Shown in pieces: positions 1 through 10,672 of a stretch of DNA of 64,000 nt. The translations under genes were made by a program, and so were the position numbers. The notes below the pieces were generated by a model, which ran no database searches, had not been told where the DNA came from, and saw only the letters and a list, made by a program, of their open reading frames with translations. Each line of letters opens with the position of its first letter. Position 1 is the first letter of the stretch. This DNA is from Lasiosphaeris hirsuta (Eukaryota > Ascomycota > Sordariomycetes > Sordariales > Lasiosphaeriaceae), in the NCBI GenBank assembly GCA_030549175.1, contig JAUKUA010000007.1, forward strand, positions 4,340,001 to 4,404,000. Reading direction: 5' to 3'.

Positions 1-2
1 CT

Positions 3-2139
3 CACCGCCATGGTTCTTTGGACGTGGACTCTTTTGAGTTTGAGGAATACATTGACCAGCCCTCGGCACCATCAGCCACCTCTGACGGTGTTCAGGGCAG
101 CATCCAGGACAGCGCCCAAGACGAACAAATCATTCTCCTCAATCCCCAGACTGCCTGGTACGACTGCGACACGGCCTTGTGGAACTTTGGTGACCTCACC
201 GAAGGCAACCTGTCGCAGGAGGATGATAGTCCCCCGGAGGAGGACGGCGCAGAATCTTATGTCCCCATCACTCCCATGCAACTTGACTCGGACCCGGAGA
301 GCGACTCCACGGCGCGAGAAGAACGGAGAGAGCAAGCGGAGAAGGCCCTAGACAGTGTTGGGACCGAGTGGGCCGTCATCTCGTCGTCGCCCGGATCTCT
401 GTCCTCCTTACAGACACCAATGTCGCCGGCTTCTGGCTCGGCGGAGAAGCGCTATCATCTGATCGCGCCCAAAATAGGAAGACCGGTTTCCCAGTCCATT
501 TCCCAGACCTCGCCTGGCAAGATCAGAAAAAGGAGAAGCCCCTACCAGGGCACTAAGAAAAAAGATACGCACCTGACCCGCCAGGTGCATGCCTGTGTTA
601 GGTGCAGAATGCAACGGAATAGAGTGAGTTCAAATTCATGTCGATTTCGCTTGACATCCATCTGCGCCCCCTCCCCCAGTCCCAACAGGGACCGTCCTCC
701 AGCTCCAGGTTGCCGAATGGGGACAGACTATCAAAAGCCCGCCGTGTGATGCTGACACACCCAGTGCATTCCTGACCCAAACAATGCCCGTGGACCTTGC
801 CTGACTTGCCAGCAAAAGACGGTTCGTATGAGCCGTCTGCCCTGTCTCCGCTACATGGTGACCGATAGCACGCTGTTCCGTACCGGCCTGGATTACATGG
901 CATTCTACAAGTCACACCCGATGCTTGGGCCACACCATGGAGACTTTCACCTGGACCGGCAATGGACCAGCTCTCCGCCCAAGATCTTGTGTATTGGCCA
1001 GCTCGGTGCCATGCATCTCAAGGTGGAGCTTCGAGAGTTTGTACCCCCGGCCAATACGACCGACGTGGACCTCAAGGGAAGACCCATGTATGCTGTTCCT
1101 TGGGCCATTGCCGATCCGGATGCCGTTGTCCGCTCCATGAATGAATACATCGACACCGGGATGCACGACTACCTTTACGAGTATCTGGACGACACCGACA
1201 GGCTTCGGTGGAACATCTTCCAAGCGGCGCACAGGGCGTCCATTTTCCCCACGCCAGTGAGTTTTCTCACATATTGGCTATATGCTGGTCTTATCTGACT
1301 GTTTTCAATAGAACCGAATGCTCCAGAAGACACTGAGGCTTTGGGTTGCCTGCCGCTTTATCGAATCGAAATGGCGTTGCTGGTCTGACAGCGGCTTTGC
1401 CGACAACGAGATTCTAGCGTCCAACCCCCGGGATCCCTTTTATGATTTCGACTCACTTCCGCCGTATCTTGACTATCAGATTGCCTCTGTTATCATCCAC
1501 CGGATCCTAACTCCGCTTCGAAAAGAGGTGCTCCGAGAACTTCAGGGCACATTCAACACACACAGCCCCAAGGACTGGTTTGTCACGTTTCTAACCTCAT
1601 TTGTTCTGCTTCAAAACTACGAGATGCAGATGCAGTTCCAGCAGCAATTCGCTGCAAGACGACGGGCGAAGGTGGGTGGCCGGCTTAGTTCTAGCCCTAT
1701 CTATTTGTCCTTGCTAAGCAACATTGCAGGTTCAGTACTTGGATATGCCGCTCGTGCGCGCGACGAATTCGGGGGCGAAAACCATTCTTGCGCACTTCCA
1801 CTATTGCTACAAAGGACAGCAGCTATTCGCGGAGGGATTTGACTGGGGTTCCCCGAGGGTGCGCAGAATGGCGCGGCTGGATGCCGAGGAGACAGACTTT
1901 ATGGCAAGATGCCGTGACGTGGTGGTTCAAAAAGGTAAATAACACATTCCCCTGCTTCAGTGTTTCAGTACGGCGCGGGACTGACAGGAGCAGCTCCGAC
2001 ATTCCAAGCAATCAACCACAGCGATGCATATCACCGGGGGTACTGGTACACCAGCCAGCTCTTCGACTCGGACTGGGCTCCGCGGGAGACGCTCGAACAC
2101 GCCCCGCCAGCAGACATGGCACACCTGCAAGTGGCCTGA
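3..2139 (+). CDS. Zn(II)2Cys6-type transcription regulator, 5' end outside window
   Basis: Probable nuclear DNA-binding regulator. The frame is open to the window edge and the first codons contain no ATG, so the start lies upstream. Exons read: to 623, 765-1256, 1312-1671, 1730 to about 1913-1934, and 1961-2139. Splicing 623 to 765 joins CVRCRMQRNR to CIPDPNNARGPCLTC, giving spaced cysteines of a binuclear zinc cluster (CX2CX6CX10CX2C, with a later Cys 11 residues on). An acidic Ser-rich N-terminus precedes the cluster, then a conserved stretch with MSRLPCLRY. The C-terminus ends in a YWYTSQLFD-type motif usual in this family. The exon 4/5 junction is unresolved: a donor at 1935 would make a 26-base intron, too short; a donor at 1914 gives 47 bases with a well-placed branch site. 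The target genes are unknown; the dioxygenase just downstream is a candidate by position only. Confidence 0.8.
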
Positions 2140-2640
2140 TGCGCGTATCCTCTTTCAAGGGCCTCGCTGCCTCGAGCACCCGAGACAACGCACTCGCTGC
2201 TCGCACCCGAGACGGCGCTCGCACGAGCTGAGCTGAGCTCGCAACCCCTCACCATGGCGTCTGCGGTCTCGACTCTGGCCGCTAGTCGAATTACCACACA
2301 GAATGTCGACCCCGCCAATAGGCTTGGGCGCGCTTATCACCCTGCAGTTTGTGAACGCGAGGAGGGGGGGGGGCCACCCGAATCCGGCACGGCTCATTGG
2401 CGAGACCGAGCCGTCTTGCAGGAAACCCCTCCTGCTGCTCAACCCGAAGGAAAGGACCCTTCTCGTGCCCTTGGGTTTGCTGGACAAATCGGCAACTTGA
2501 GCCGCATCGATAATCAGATGCTCGATTAAATGGCCTGCTAGCGTTCCCTGGACAAGGCGGGGGTTTGAGCAAACATTTCCTCCTTTGCAAAGCGTTTCGA
2601 TATCGAGAGGGGCCGCGTTGGTATCGTGCAACATTGAGCA

Positions 2641-4041
2641 ATGGGCAAAGAAGCCATCTTTCTGGAGGGACACGACACGGGGAAGACATGGGGGAGCCTC
2701 GAGCTCAAGAGGAGCACGCTAGCCTATGGAGCCGCCAGCACCCACGAATGGCCAACGGAAATGAAGGGAGATTTGTGCTGGGGGCCGCAGAGTTTTCGAT
2801 CTGACGAGAGCCAGGTCATGGTCTTGACCGAAGACGAGAAATCCGAGGTCCGCGCGGGTTTGCGACACTTCAATAGTATGTACCCACTCTCTCCATCCCC
2901 CGACCTGCTGTTCCGTGCTGATTGTCCCAAAGGTCTGGAGCTGTACGGAAGTGAGGTGTCGCCCAGCACATTTCCCTTGCCGACGCTTGGCCAAAAGCTC
3001 TTGCGACTTGCCGCCGATATCCACACGGGCAAGGGATTTGCTGCGATCCGCGGCCTTCGCCCAGATGAATTCTCTCCCGAGGACAATGTCCTCATCTTTT
3101 TAGGCATTTCAAGCTACATTGGTGCCAAACGGGGGCGGCAAGATGAGGATGGCAACATGCTGAGTGAGTACCTGTGATCGTGCGATTACCCCCGACATGC
3201 TGTCTTACTGGTCCTGAGTGCACATCCGTGACGCGAAACTCTCCAAAACACCACAACATGATCGGCCAATAAGATATTCGGCTCGAGCTTCGGTGAGTTG
3301 AGCTTCCGCCAAGCCTGCTGGCCGGGCCGTCCGACTGACCCTTCGGTGCTAGACATTTCACACCGATACGTTCTGCGATATTCTCGCTCTTCAGACTCGC
3401 AGCTGCGCTAATGAAGGCGGGAAAAACATTCTCGCTTCGTCATGGACTGTCTATAACAAACTCATGGCGACGCATCCCCAAGTCTGCGAGCTGCTCGCTC
3501 AACCGATATGGCCATTCGACAGGTACGAGCCAACCTGGAAGCCCGAGTACAGTTGTGCTTTTTATTGACGATTACAAACAGCCGTGGTAAGTTCTTTGAG
3601 TCGAGTACTCGGCCTCTGCTCTTCTATCATGGCGGGCGCGTCATGATGAACTTGGCGCGCGAGCCGCTGCTCGGGCTGGAGGGCGTCAGGCGGCCAGCAG
3701 GTTTAGCAACCCTGACGCAGGCGCAGCGGGACGCGCTAGATCTTGTCGAGGCGATCGCCACGCAGAACCAGATCGTCCTCGACGCCGAGCCCGGCGACCT
3801 CCTCTTCATCAACAACCACGCCGTCCTCCACTCGCGCGAAGCCTTCTCCGATGCGGCCGGCACCCCAGCCCGCTATCTGGTACGTGCGTGGCTGAAGAAT
3901 CCGGCACTGGCATGGAAGCTCCCGCGAGCGCTACAGGAGGGGAGCTCGAGGATCTACGATGATAATGAGCTAGGAGAGCGGTGGAACATTGTGGACGTGC
4001 CGAAATTTCAGTTCCGTCTCAGCGAGAGACTTACGTCCTGA
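2641..4041 (+). CDS. TauD/TfdA-family Fe(II)/2-oxoglutarate dioxygenase
   Basis: Predicted non-heme iron oxygenase of the taurine dioxygenase superfamily; the fungal substrate is unknown. Five exons: 2641-2875, 2933-3163, 3219-3292, 3353-3522, 3582-4041, giving 389 residues. All phases agree. The HxD iron ligands appear at the start of exon 4 as FHTDTFCD, and the distal His with the 2-oxoglutarate-binding Arg lies in exon 5 as NNHAVLHSREAF. Other family marks are SSYIGAKRGRQDEDGNM before the metal site and RPLLFYHGGRV after it. Introns are 55-60 bases with GT-AG ends. The ATG at 2641 is the first in frame and gives the usual family length. Nothing looks broken. Confidence 0.88.
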
Positions 4042-5058
4042 TTACGCATCTTGGAGCCCGGGGTTTAAGGACGGTGGGTTGATAATACCCGGACGGCATT
4101 TGAATGACACCAGGTTTGGTTGGCCTTTCTTGATGCTGTTACTAGGCATCACGCCAGCCCATTACAGCTGCATGCTTCGGGCTTGGAGTTGGGTAAAGCC
4201 GAAACACACACTCTCTTGGGGTTTCCCATCCGCATCTTTGATGCACATTGTATGTATATACGGAGTTAGAATCCTAATTCGGAGTCTTGATTGTGAAGGT
4301 GGTTGCAGAACTCCCTTGAGCGATGTATTGTTCATCCCCATCTCAACCAACACAAAATGTGGCGACGCCATAAAACCCCCTCATGTCCGAGAGCCTGGCG
4401 CAAAGGCGAAAAAGGCCTCAAGGCGCCGGCCCGATGTCTTCAAGCCATCGGGGAGATGATGTTGGGCTCCGAGTGAGGTGACAGGCGTCCTGACAGGTTC
4501 CACAAGACTGCACGACCCCAAAGCCGATGGCACATACATAGTGCAGATGGGTGCTATAGTAAGAACCGCACACACGCATGAAGGAGCGCGGAAGGGTAAC
4601 CTTGCAGCATGGAGCCGCCCGGGGCGCACGCAACGTAGGCTCGGCCGACCATTCAGGCCGCGGGGATGTGAGTCCCCTACTACCCACCGAATTGCGGTGC
4701 TACGTCGTGTGCCCCCCTATTGCGCTCGCCCGTGCAGGATGGACAGGGGCCCGGGGCTCCATAGGGCTAGAGACGGCGGAGGCGGGGGAGGGGGGGATCG
4801 GCTGTGTTCTGATTTGGTGGGATACTGCGTGCCATCATCCTCAGGCTTCCGTACGCCCAATGGCGCGGGTGCCGCGTTTGCTGGCGGGTTGGTAGAGGGC
4901 AATGCATGCGGGGATCGAGGATCGGTTGGGCGCGGCATTAGGGGGTGTTGGATTTTGGGAAATGGTTTTTTTAGGGGTGGTGACGATTGGTTTTTTTTTT
5001 TTTTTTTTGTCTTGGATGAGTGTGCGGTGTGACGTCTTTCTAAAGTATCTTCCACCCA
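4042..5058. other. Intergenic, no gene seen
   Basis: About 1 kb between the dioxygenase and the kinase-like gene. It holds a G-rich stretch near 4770-4795 and a run of about 18 T at 4991-5009. The long ORFs on either strand here have no recognisable protein features. The 5' region of the kinase-like gene probably lies in the last few hundred bases. Confidence 0.5.
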
Positions 5059-6930
5059 ATGGATCTCACAAGTGACATCTTTTCGGATATCCTGAGCCCC
5101 CTCGCCGCGTTCGTCCGACACGATGTCGCGCCGCGCACCACCCCTAGCCCGGGTACTCGTGCCCGCGAGACCGAAGACCCGCATATGAGCGATGCCGGTA
5201 ATTGGAAGACATGCCCGCTCAACCCGCAGAGCCGCATCGACAGTCTCACGTCCCGCGTCAGCCCGGCCTGGAGGGTCGACGGGGTCGATGTTGACGGACG
5301 GCGCGTTTTCGCCGTCCCCGTCTTCGCGCTCGGCGCACCTCCGCTACGCATCGACGTGTACCTCCCGCCCGTGGAGGAGTATCCGTACTGGTTGAAGGAC
5401 GTGTTGAAACCCGAGGCCGTCATCTACGCGGGCAAAAGGGGACTGCATGTGCAGCCGGTGGTGCAGCACGTGCTTCGCGCGCTGGAACACTGGTCGTCGA
5501 GGATGCCGGACTTTGAACGGCAGTACCGGAACATGCCGTTTGGCTCACAGATTATCGTCTCCAGGGTAGCCGCTAGGCTGGACGAGATGAGCGCCGATAT
5601 GCATCTCTGTCCCGACTACGACGTCGAGGGAGCGATGATGGGAGTCGATGTGTTGCAAGGGATGTGGGGATTGGAGGAGTCGGCGTGGCCGCCGGTAGTG
5701 GAGTGGACCGAGCTGAGATTTAAGCGGCAACTCCACGAGGCGATAGCCCTGCTGGAGATCCCCAGCCTTACCGGGCAGGGCCGGGATGTTGTGTTCAAGG
5801 CGCTCGTACGGGATCAAAGGTACATGTACAACGAGCTCAAGATGCTGCTGACCTTGCGACCACATCCTAATATCGTCTCGCGGCCGCTGTGTGTTGTGGT
5901 GAAGAGGGGGAGGTTCGGTGGGAGGAGGGGGGTCTGTGGGTTTGTGATCGAGTACTTCCCGCTTGGGACACTCAAGGAGAGGTTACTCGACGCGGCATCT
6001 GGTGCTACGCCGAGAATCGCCGACGAGCAGCGATTCAGGTGGTCGAGACAGATTGCAGAGGCCTTGGTTCATATCAACGCTCACCCTGCCGGGTTCTACC
6101 CCGACTTGAAGCCGGATAACGTGGTTCTGAGGGAGTCAAAAGATCACGACGGCGACTCGGAGGAAGCACAGCTTGACGTAGTGCTGCTCGACCTCGAACA
6201 AAGGGGCGGCTGGTTCTCCTGGAGTCCTCCCGAAGTTGCAAACGTCGAAGTGCTCGAGATCCTCGCTTCCGGGCTTTCAGATGACGAAGAGGACATTCGT
6301 GAGGAAATTGCAAGGGAGCTAGGGATGTACATACCGGGGTGGGCCCCGACAAGTCAACAGGATCGGTACCATAATGCCGAGGGCGGGTTCAGCGCGCCAT
6401 GGCGAGCTCTGCTTCAAGAGAGGCAGCAAGGGACACTTGGCTTGGAGAGAGCGCAAGTATTTATGTTGGGAAAACTGCTGTGGTGCATTTTTGAGGGCAC
6501 GCCGCTGGTTCGGTGTGGGATTGACCACGAACTGCTGCGAGATAACGGCTTCCGATCGGAGCTCGGCGGGCAGGCATTCCCCGGGTTTAGAAAAACACCA
6601 AGTGAGGTGCGGGACCTCATTCGGCGGTGCACGGAGGGCGCACCAGAGTGGGAAGATGACCAAAGGAGACGGGGAGTGGCTCTGTGGCAGGGAAAGTTGG
6701 TGTCTGCTGTGGGCAGTCGAGATTTGGAAACCGCGATGGACAGCGCAGCGGAGACGAGAGAAACGGCATCGAAATGGTGGAATGGCGAGGTGGAACAAGC
6801 AAGACGATTCTTGCAGAGCCGAGTAGCAAATGGAGAAGACGATAGCGTGCTGGCTGCTGCGAAGAAAAGGCCGACAATGGCTGAAGTCTTGGACGAGATT
6901 GTGAGGTTCGAAGGCAGACGAGCAAAATAA
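5059..6930 (+). CDS. Divergent protein kinase-like protein
   Basis: Single-exon ORF of 623 residues with a protein kinase fold in its middle part. Visible marks: a VVFKAL strand with the candidate ATP-binding Lys; a helix leading to LRPHPNIVSRP; a hinge FVIEYFPLGTL; and a catalytic loop FYPDLKPDNVVL, where HRD has become YPD but the Asp, Lys and Asn remain. The DFG motif is replaced by DLEQRGG. The roughly 200-residue N-terminal part has no domain I recognise; the C-terminus has a charged helix ending in RPTMAEVLDEI, like the last kinase subdomain. Activity may be weak or absent because of the altered HRD and DFG motifs. It could be a pseudokinase. The start is the first ATG of the frame. Confidence 0.8.
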   Translation: MDLTSDIFSDILSPLAAFVRHDVAPRTTPSPGTRARETEDPHMSDAGNWKTCPLNPQSRIDSLTSRVSPAWRVDGVDVDGRRVFAVPVFALGAPPLRIDVYLPPVEEYPYWLKDVLKPEAVIYAGKRGLHVQPVVQHVLRALEHWSSRMPDFERQYRNMPFGSQIIVSRVAARLDEMSADMHLCPDYDVEGAMMGVDVLQGMWGLEESAWPPVVEWTELRFKRQLHEAIALLEIPSLTGQGRDVVFKALVRDQRYMYNELKMLLTLRPHPNIVSRPLCVVVKRGRFGGRRGVCGFVIEYFPLGTLKERLLDAASGATPRIADEQRFRWSRQIAEALVHINAHPAGFYPDLKPDNVVLRESKDHDGDSEEAQLDVVLLDLEQRGGWFSWSPPEVANVEVLEILASGLSDDEEDIREEIARELGMYIPGWAPTSQQDRYHNAEGGFSAPWRALLQERQQGTLGLERAQVFMLGKLLWCIFEGTPLVRCGIDHELLRDNGFRSELGGQAFPGFRKTPSEVRDLIRRCTEGAPEWEDDQRRRGVALWQGKLVSAVGSRDLETAMDSAAETRETASKWWNGEVEQARRFLQSRVANGEDDSVLAAAKKRPTMAEVLDEIVRFEGRRAK

Positions 6931-7215
6931 TATGGAAAGAAAACTTGGAGGACCTGTGCAGATGGAGGTCGTGCCGGGTGATTCTACCCCACATTTTCGT
7001 CGTCCAATCTACCGAACCACAGTGGCGGGTCCGCACTCGGACCACCCGTTGCAGGGGTCTCCAAAGCCCCGAGCCAGCCAAGGCGCGCTCCAAAAAAATC
7101 CATTTTACGCCAGACGGCATCGCCACTTCAACAACGTCAAGACGCGTCATTCCTTTCGACCTCGACCTCGGGCGACAGAACCCAACCTCGCACGAACAGC
7201 CCCTCTTGATCTACC

Positions 7216-9021
7216 ATGGTGGTCTGTCCCATGTGCGGCCAGGGCGTCAAGTCCCTCGACCTGATCAACCAGCACATCGACTCAGGCTGCAAGACCTTTC
7301 TCGAAAGCGAAACCGAAAAAGGACGGACGTCATCATCCTCCCCGCCCAACCCGCCCAACCCACCGAACGGACCTTCACAAAACCCAAGCCAGCCACCAGG
7401 CTCGACCCAGAAAAAGCGATCCGCCTCGACCTTCTTCCAGACCCCTTCCGCCAAAAGGCAAGCTCCCCCGAGCACAGCGACAAAGCTCAGTACCAATGTG
7501 TTCTACGGCGGCATGGGCTCGACCACGGCGACAACCACCATCACCGGCGTGAAGCGCCGATTTGACGAGGGACCCGGCCGCCCCAGCTCGCCCATAGCAC
7601 CGAAGGGAGATGCATCTGATGGCGCCAATGGAGGGGAGAATGAGGAGACGGCGAAGCCAATACCAAAACCTAGCGGGACCAGCAGCGAACTGGCGCCTGC
7701 CGTGAAGAGGTCTAAAACACACCGGGCAGCCCCGCTGGCTGAGCGTATGCGCCCACATTCGCTCGACGAAGTCTTTGGCCAAGATCTCGTAGGGCCCAAC
7801 GGGGTGCTGCGCTCTCTGATCGAGTCGGATCGGGTACCGTCGATGATCATTTGGGGCAGTTCGGGGACGGGGAAAACAACCATCGCGAGGTGCATCGCCC
7901 GCCGTGTCGGCAGCCGTTTCATCGAGCTGAATGCGACAAGTACCGGTGTAGCCGAGTGCAAGAAACTCTTTGGCGAGGCTGCCAACGAGCTGGCATTGAC
8001 GGGGCGGAAGACCATCATATTTTGCGACGAGATCCATCGCTTCTCCAAGTCCCAGCAAGACGTTTTCCTAAAGCCGGTTGAGGCCGGTACAATAACCCTT
8101 ATCGGGGCAACCACCGAGAATCCCAGTTTCAAGGTCCAGTCAGCGCTGCTGAGTCGCTGCAGGACGTTTACGCTGCAGTCTCTGACAAGGGATGATGTGC
8201 AGCGCATCCTCCTCCGGGCCATTCAGCAGATGATCGACGAGGAAGAACTCCAGCTCAGCCCACTAATAGACGAAGAGCTCCTGCAATATCTCTCAGCCTT
8301 TGCCGACGGAGACGCGAGGACAGCACTAAACCTGCTGGAACTCGCTCTCTCCCTCACCAGCAACAAAACCGGCACATCATCCACCAACGGCGGCAGCCAA
8401 CCAACCCCTCTCACAAAAGAAGACATCAAAGCCGCCCTCACCAAGACCCTCGTCTACGACCGCGCCGGCGACCAACACTACGACACCATCTCGGCCTTCC
8501 ATAAGTCCGTGCGTGGCTCCGACCCCGACGCCGCCCTCTACTACCTAGCGCGCATGCTGCAGTCCGGCGAAGACCCGCTCTTCATCGCCCGCCGCATGGT
8601 CGTCATCGCCTCGGAGGATGTCGGCCTCGCCGATAGCACCCTCCTCCCCCTCGCCACGGCCGCCTATACGGCCGCCCAGCAGATTGGCATGCCCGAGGCC
8701 CGCATCCCCCTCGCCCACTGCGCTGTCGCCTTGTGTCTGGCCCCCAAGAGCACCCGTGCTTACAGGGGCCTGAACAATGCGTACTCGGCTCTCCAGGAGC
8801 CCGGGGTCGCGGGGCTGCCGGTGCCGTTGCACTTGAGGAATGCGCCCACGCGATTGATGAAGGATTTGGGCTACGGGGCGGAGTACAAGTACCCGCCAAA
8901 CTACAAAGAGGGACGGGTACGGCAAGATTATCTGCCTGATGAGTTGTTGGGGAGGAGGTTTTTGGAAGAGAGGGATTTGGGTACGGAGGTGGATCCGGAT
9001 GTTGAGATGGTTGACAAGTAG
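7216..9021 (+). CDS. MGS1: Replication-repair AAA+ ATPase, WRNIP1/RarA family
   Basis: Single-exon ORF of 601 residues, the usual size for fungal Mgs1. It starts with a ubiquitin-binding UBZ4-type zinc finger (Cys4, Cys7, His20, Cys25 in CPMCGQGVKSLDLIN...HIDSGC). A low-complexity Ser/Pro linker with many Lys/Arg follows. The AAA+ core has Walker A GSSGTGKTT at about residue 214 and Walker B FCDEIHRF at about 268, then sensor 1 GATTENPSF and an Arg-finger region SALLSRC. The C-terminal third matches the MgsA/RarA tetramerisation region (SVRGSDPDAALYYLARML, ASEDVGLAD). The family acts in the nucleus at stalled replication forks with PCNA and Rad18-type ubiquitin signalling. No introns or damage seen. 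Confidence 0.95.
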   Translation: MVVCPMCGQGVKSLDLINQHIDSGCKTFLESETEKGRTSSSSPPNPPNPPNGPSQNPSQPPGSTQKKRSASTFFQTPSAKRQAPPSTATKLSTNVFYGGMGSTTATTTITGVKRRFDEGPGRPSSPIAPKGDASDGANGGENEETAKPIPKPSGTSSELAPAVKRSKTHRAAPLAERMRPHSLDEVFGQDLVGPNGVLRSLIESDRVPSMIIWGSSGTGKTTIARCIARRVGSRFIELNATSTGVAECKKLFGEAANELALTGRKTIIFCDEIHRFSKSQQDVFLKPVEAGTITLIGATTENPSFKVQSALLSRCRTFTLQSLTRDDVQRILLRAIQQMIDEEELQLSPLIDEELLQYLSAFADGDARTALNLLELALSLTSNKTGTSSTNGGSQPTPLTKEDIKAALTKTLVYDRAGDQHYDTISAFHKSVRGSDPDAALYYLARMLQSGEDPLFIARRMVVIASEDVGLADSTLLPLATAAYTAAQQIGMPEARIPLAHCAVALCLAPKSTRAYRGLNNAYSALQEPGVAGLPVPLHLRNAPTRLMKDLGYGAEYKYPPNYKEGRVRQDYLPDELLGRRFLEERDLGTEVDPDVEMVDK

Positions 9022-9652
9022 GGCTGGGTATGATAGAAATGCGGTTTAGTTGAGCATCGAAGAAGAAAGAATTCATGGCGTGTACCGGATAAGATGTACT
9101 GCAATTGTATTAGCGGAGGCCTTACATATATATACTTGCCTAGATTCAGGATGGGAAACATACAAATAAACCAGTCTATAATTATCGCGAAACGCCGCCA
9201 CGGTGCAAATAACCCCTTTTATGGTGGCTCTACATGACGCGTACCGTAGTTTTCATTCTCAACAATGTAAACGGCCATGCGAAGGTGCCTATGTAAAACC
9301 ACCACCAACAATAGCCACATCGATGCACTTAATACTGCATTCAGCTCTGCGCATGTCGAGATCATGCATACCAAAAGTTATTCGTTACTTTATCAACACG
9401 TTCAGAAACGTCGAAATATAAAGTCGCTTCTCACTTTTCCTCTTAGCCTGTCACCCCCCATACCATTGATAGGTTGCATGTAACTTGGGGACGGACTTAC
9501 CAACTTGCAGGTCGTTCTATGAGCAAACCTTGGATGGTTCACAGGCATACAGAAATATGTCTCATCCAGATAACAATAACGGTCTCTTCATCGATAGCAG
9601 TCCTGGCGGCGAAGATTTGTCGATAAATATCCTCTCTTCCTAACTCCCTCTA
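9022..9652. other. Intergenic, no gene seen
   Basis: Presumed 3' untranslated region of MGS1 followed by AT-richer sequence. No ORF here has recognisable features on either strand. Confidence 0.5.
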
Positions 9653-9847
9653 TCATGGCTGCCACGTTCTCCCCTCTTCAGTGTCTGTGATGCGCCGCCG
9701 TGTGCCGGCCTCGGGAGTAGAGATGCTGGACGAGGAGCCAGGCTCGGACGAAAAGAATGTCACGACGACATAACCCCAGTACACGAGACTGTAGATGTAC
9801 GGACTCGTTGCTGCCGAAACCGGATTTTTCGGGTGATGGACGGCCAT
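9653..9847 (-). CDS. Possible small protein with one hydrophobic helix
   Basis: ORF of 64 residues with a true ATG (9845-9847). It has a short hydrophobic segment around YSLVYWGYVVVTFF followed by a Ser/Thr- and Arg-rich tail. It matches no family I recognise. It could be a small membrane protein, the last exon of a larger gene, or chance. Given only as a weak candidate. Confidence 0.2.
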   Translation of the reverse strand: MAVHHPKNPVSAATSPYIYSLVYWGYVVVTFFSSEPGSSSSISTPEAGTRRRITDTEEGRTWQP

Positions 9848-10230
9848 GTCGGGTTGTCGAAGGTTTGGGATGGAAGACGACGGAGCGAATTTCAGCATCA
9901 AGGAACTCGGAGTGATGAAAGGAAGTCGTGAATATAAGGTAGATAACAAGCACCGCCACGACTCGAGCCAAGCCACTAACCAGGTGCATTATTGTTCAGT
10001 TGCCGACACTACTGATCTTACCACTTACACGCAGCCAGCTGGATGTCCGAAAGAAGAACTCTTGGGCTACCATTGCCAATCAACGCTTGGTCTCCCGTCG
10101 GGCCGTGACCAGAAAATGTCATCGGTTATGATCCCGCCGGCGACGAAAGGTTTGCCGACCTGGCTCCAATCTAGTTGTCACTTTATTGTTGGGTCATTGA
10201 AACTGCACCGGTATGCAAATGCTGCGAGAT

Positions 10231-10236
10231 AAAAAA
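10231..10236 (-). terminator. RNA polymerase III terminator of the tRNA-Gln
   Basis: Six T on the transcribed sense, two bases past the tRNA 3' end, as expected for pol III termination. Confidence 0.75.
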
Positions 10237-10238
10237 GA

Positions 10239-10321
10239 GGTCCTACCAAGGTTCGAACTTGGGACTCGGGTAGGCGATGATCGCTCAAAAACCCACGTGC
10301 TAACCACTACACTATAGGACC
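10239..10321 (-). tRNA. tRNA-Gln (anticodon TTG) with a 12-base intron
   Basis: On the minus strand a full cloverleaf can be folded. The acceptor GGTCCTA pairs with TAGGACC, the D stem GTGT pairs with GCAC, the anticodon stem TGGGT pairs with ACCCG (one G-T pair), and the T stem CCAAG pairs with CTTGG around TTCGAAC. The anticodon loop is 19 bases rather than 7. Removing GCGATCATCGCC after position 37 leaves loop TTTTGAT with anticodon TTG, which reads CAA. Mature length is 71 bases before CCA addition. Internal A and B boxes are present. Confidence 0.92.
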
Positions 10322-10672
10322 GAGTACGACGTATGACTTGTTGATTTGACAACAAAGATGGGGTATTTCACTTTCACTGAAATCAACATCACGCTGCCAA
10401 TCGAGCTCCTCATTGCGTTTCTGCCCTCAGCCCTCGCCATAGCCGCTGGGATTGCTTTTTCAGCACTTATTCCTACAAATAACAAGTCAAATTGCAAGCG
10501 AAACTGCACTGCGCTACCGCATTTGGACTTGAGGTAAATATAGTTTTGCTATCTATCTATGAAATCGTAGACTCTGAACCTGTGAGACTACTCCCGGTGT
10601 AGGGGGCCGGAACTAAAGTGTCATTCTTACCTTACTAAGGTAGGTAGTTAGTAGGAAGGCTATGAGCCTTAA

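Noticed and set aside
4478..5032. 184-codon plus ORF and its antisense partners
   Set aside because: Low-complexity Gly/Arg stretches ending in a poly-T-encoded Phe run; no family features.
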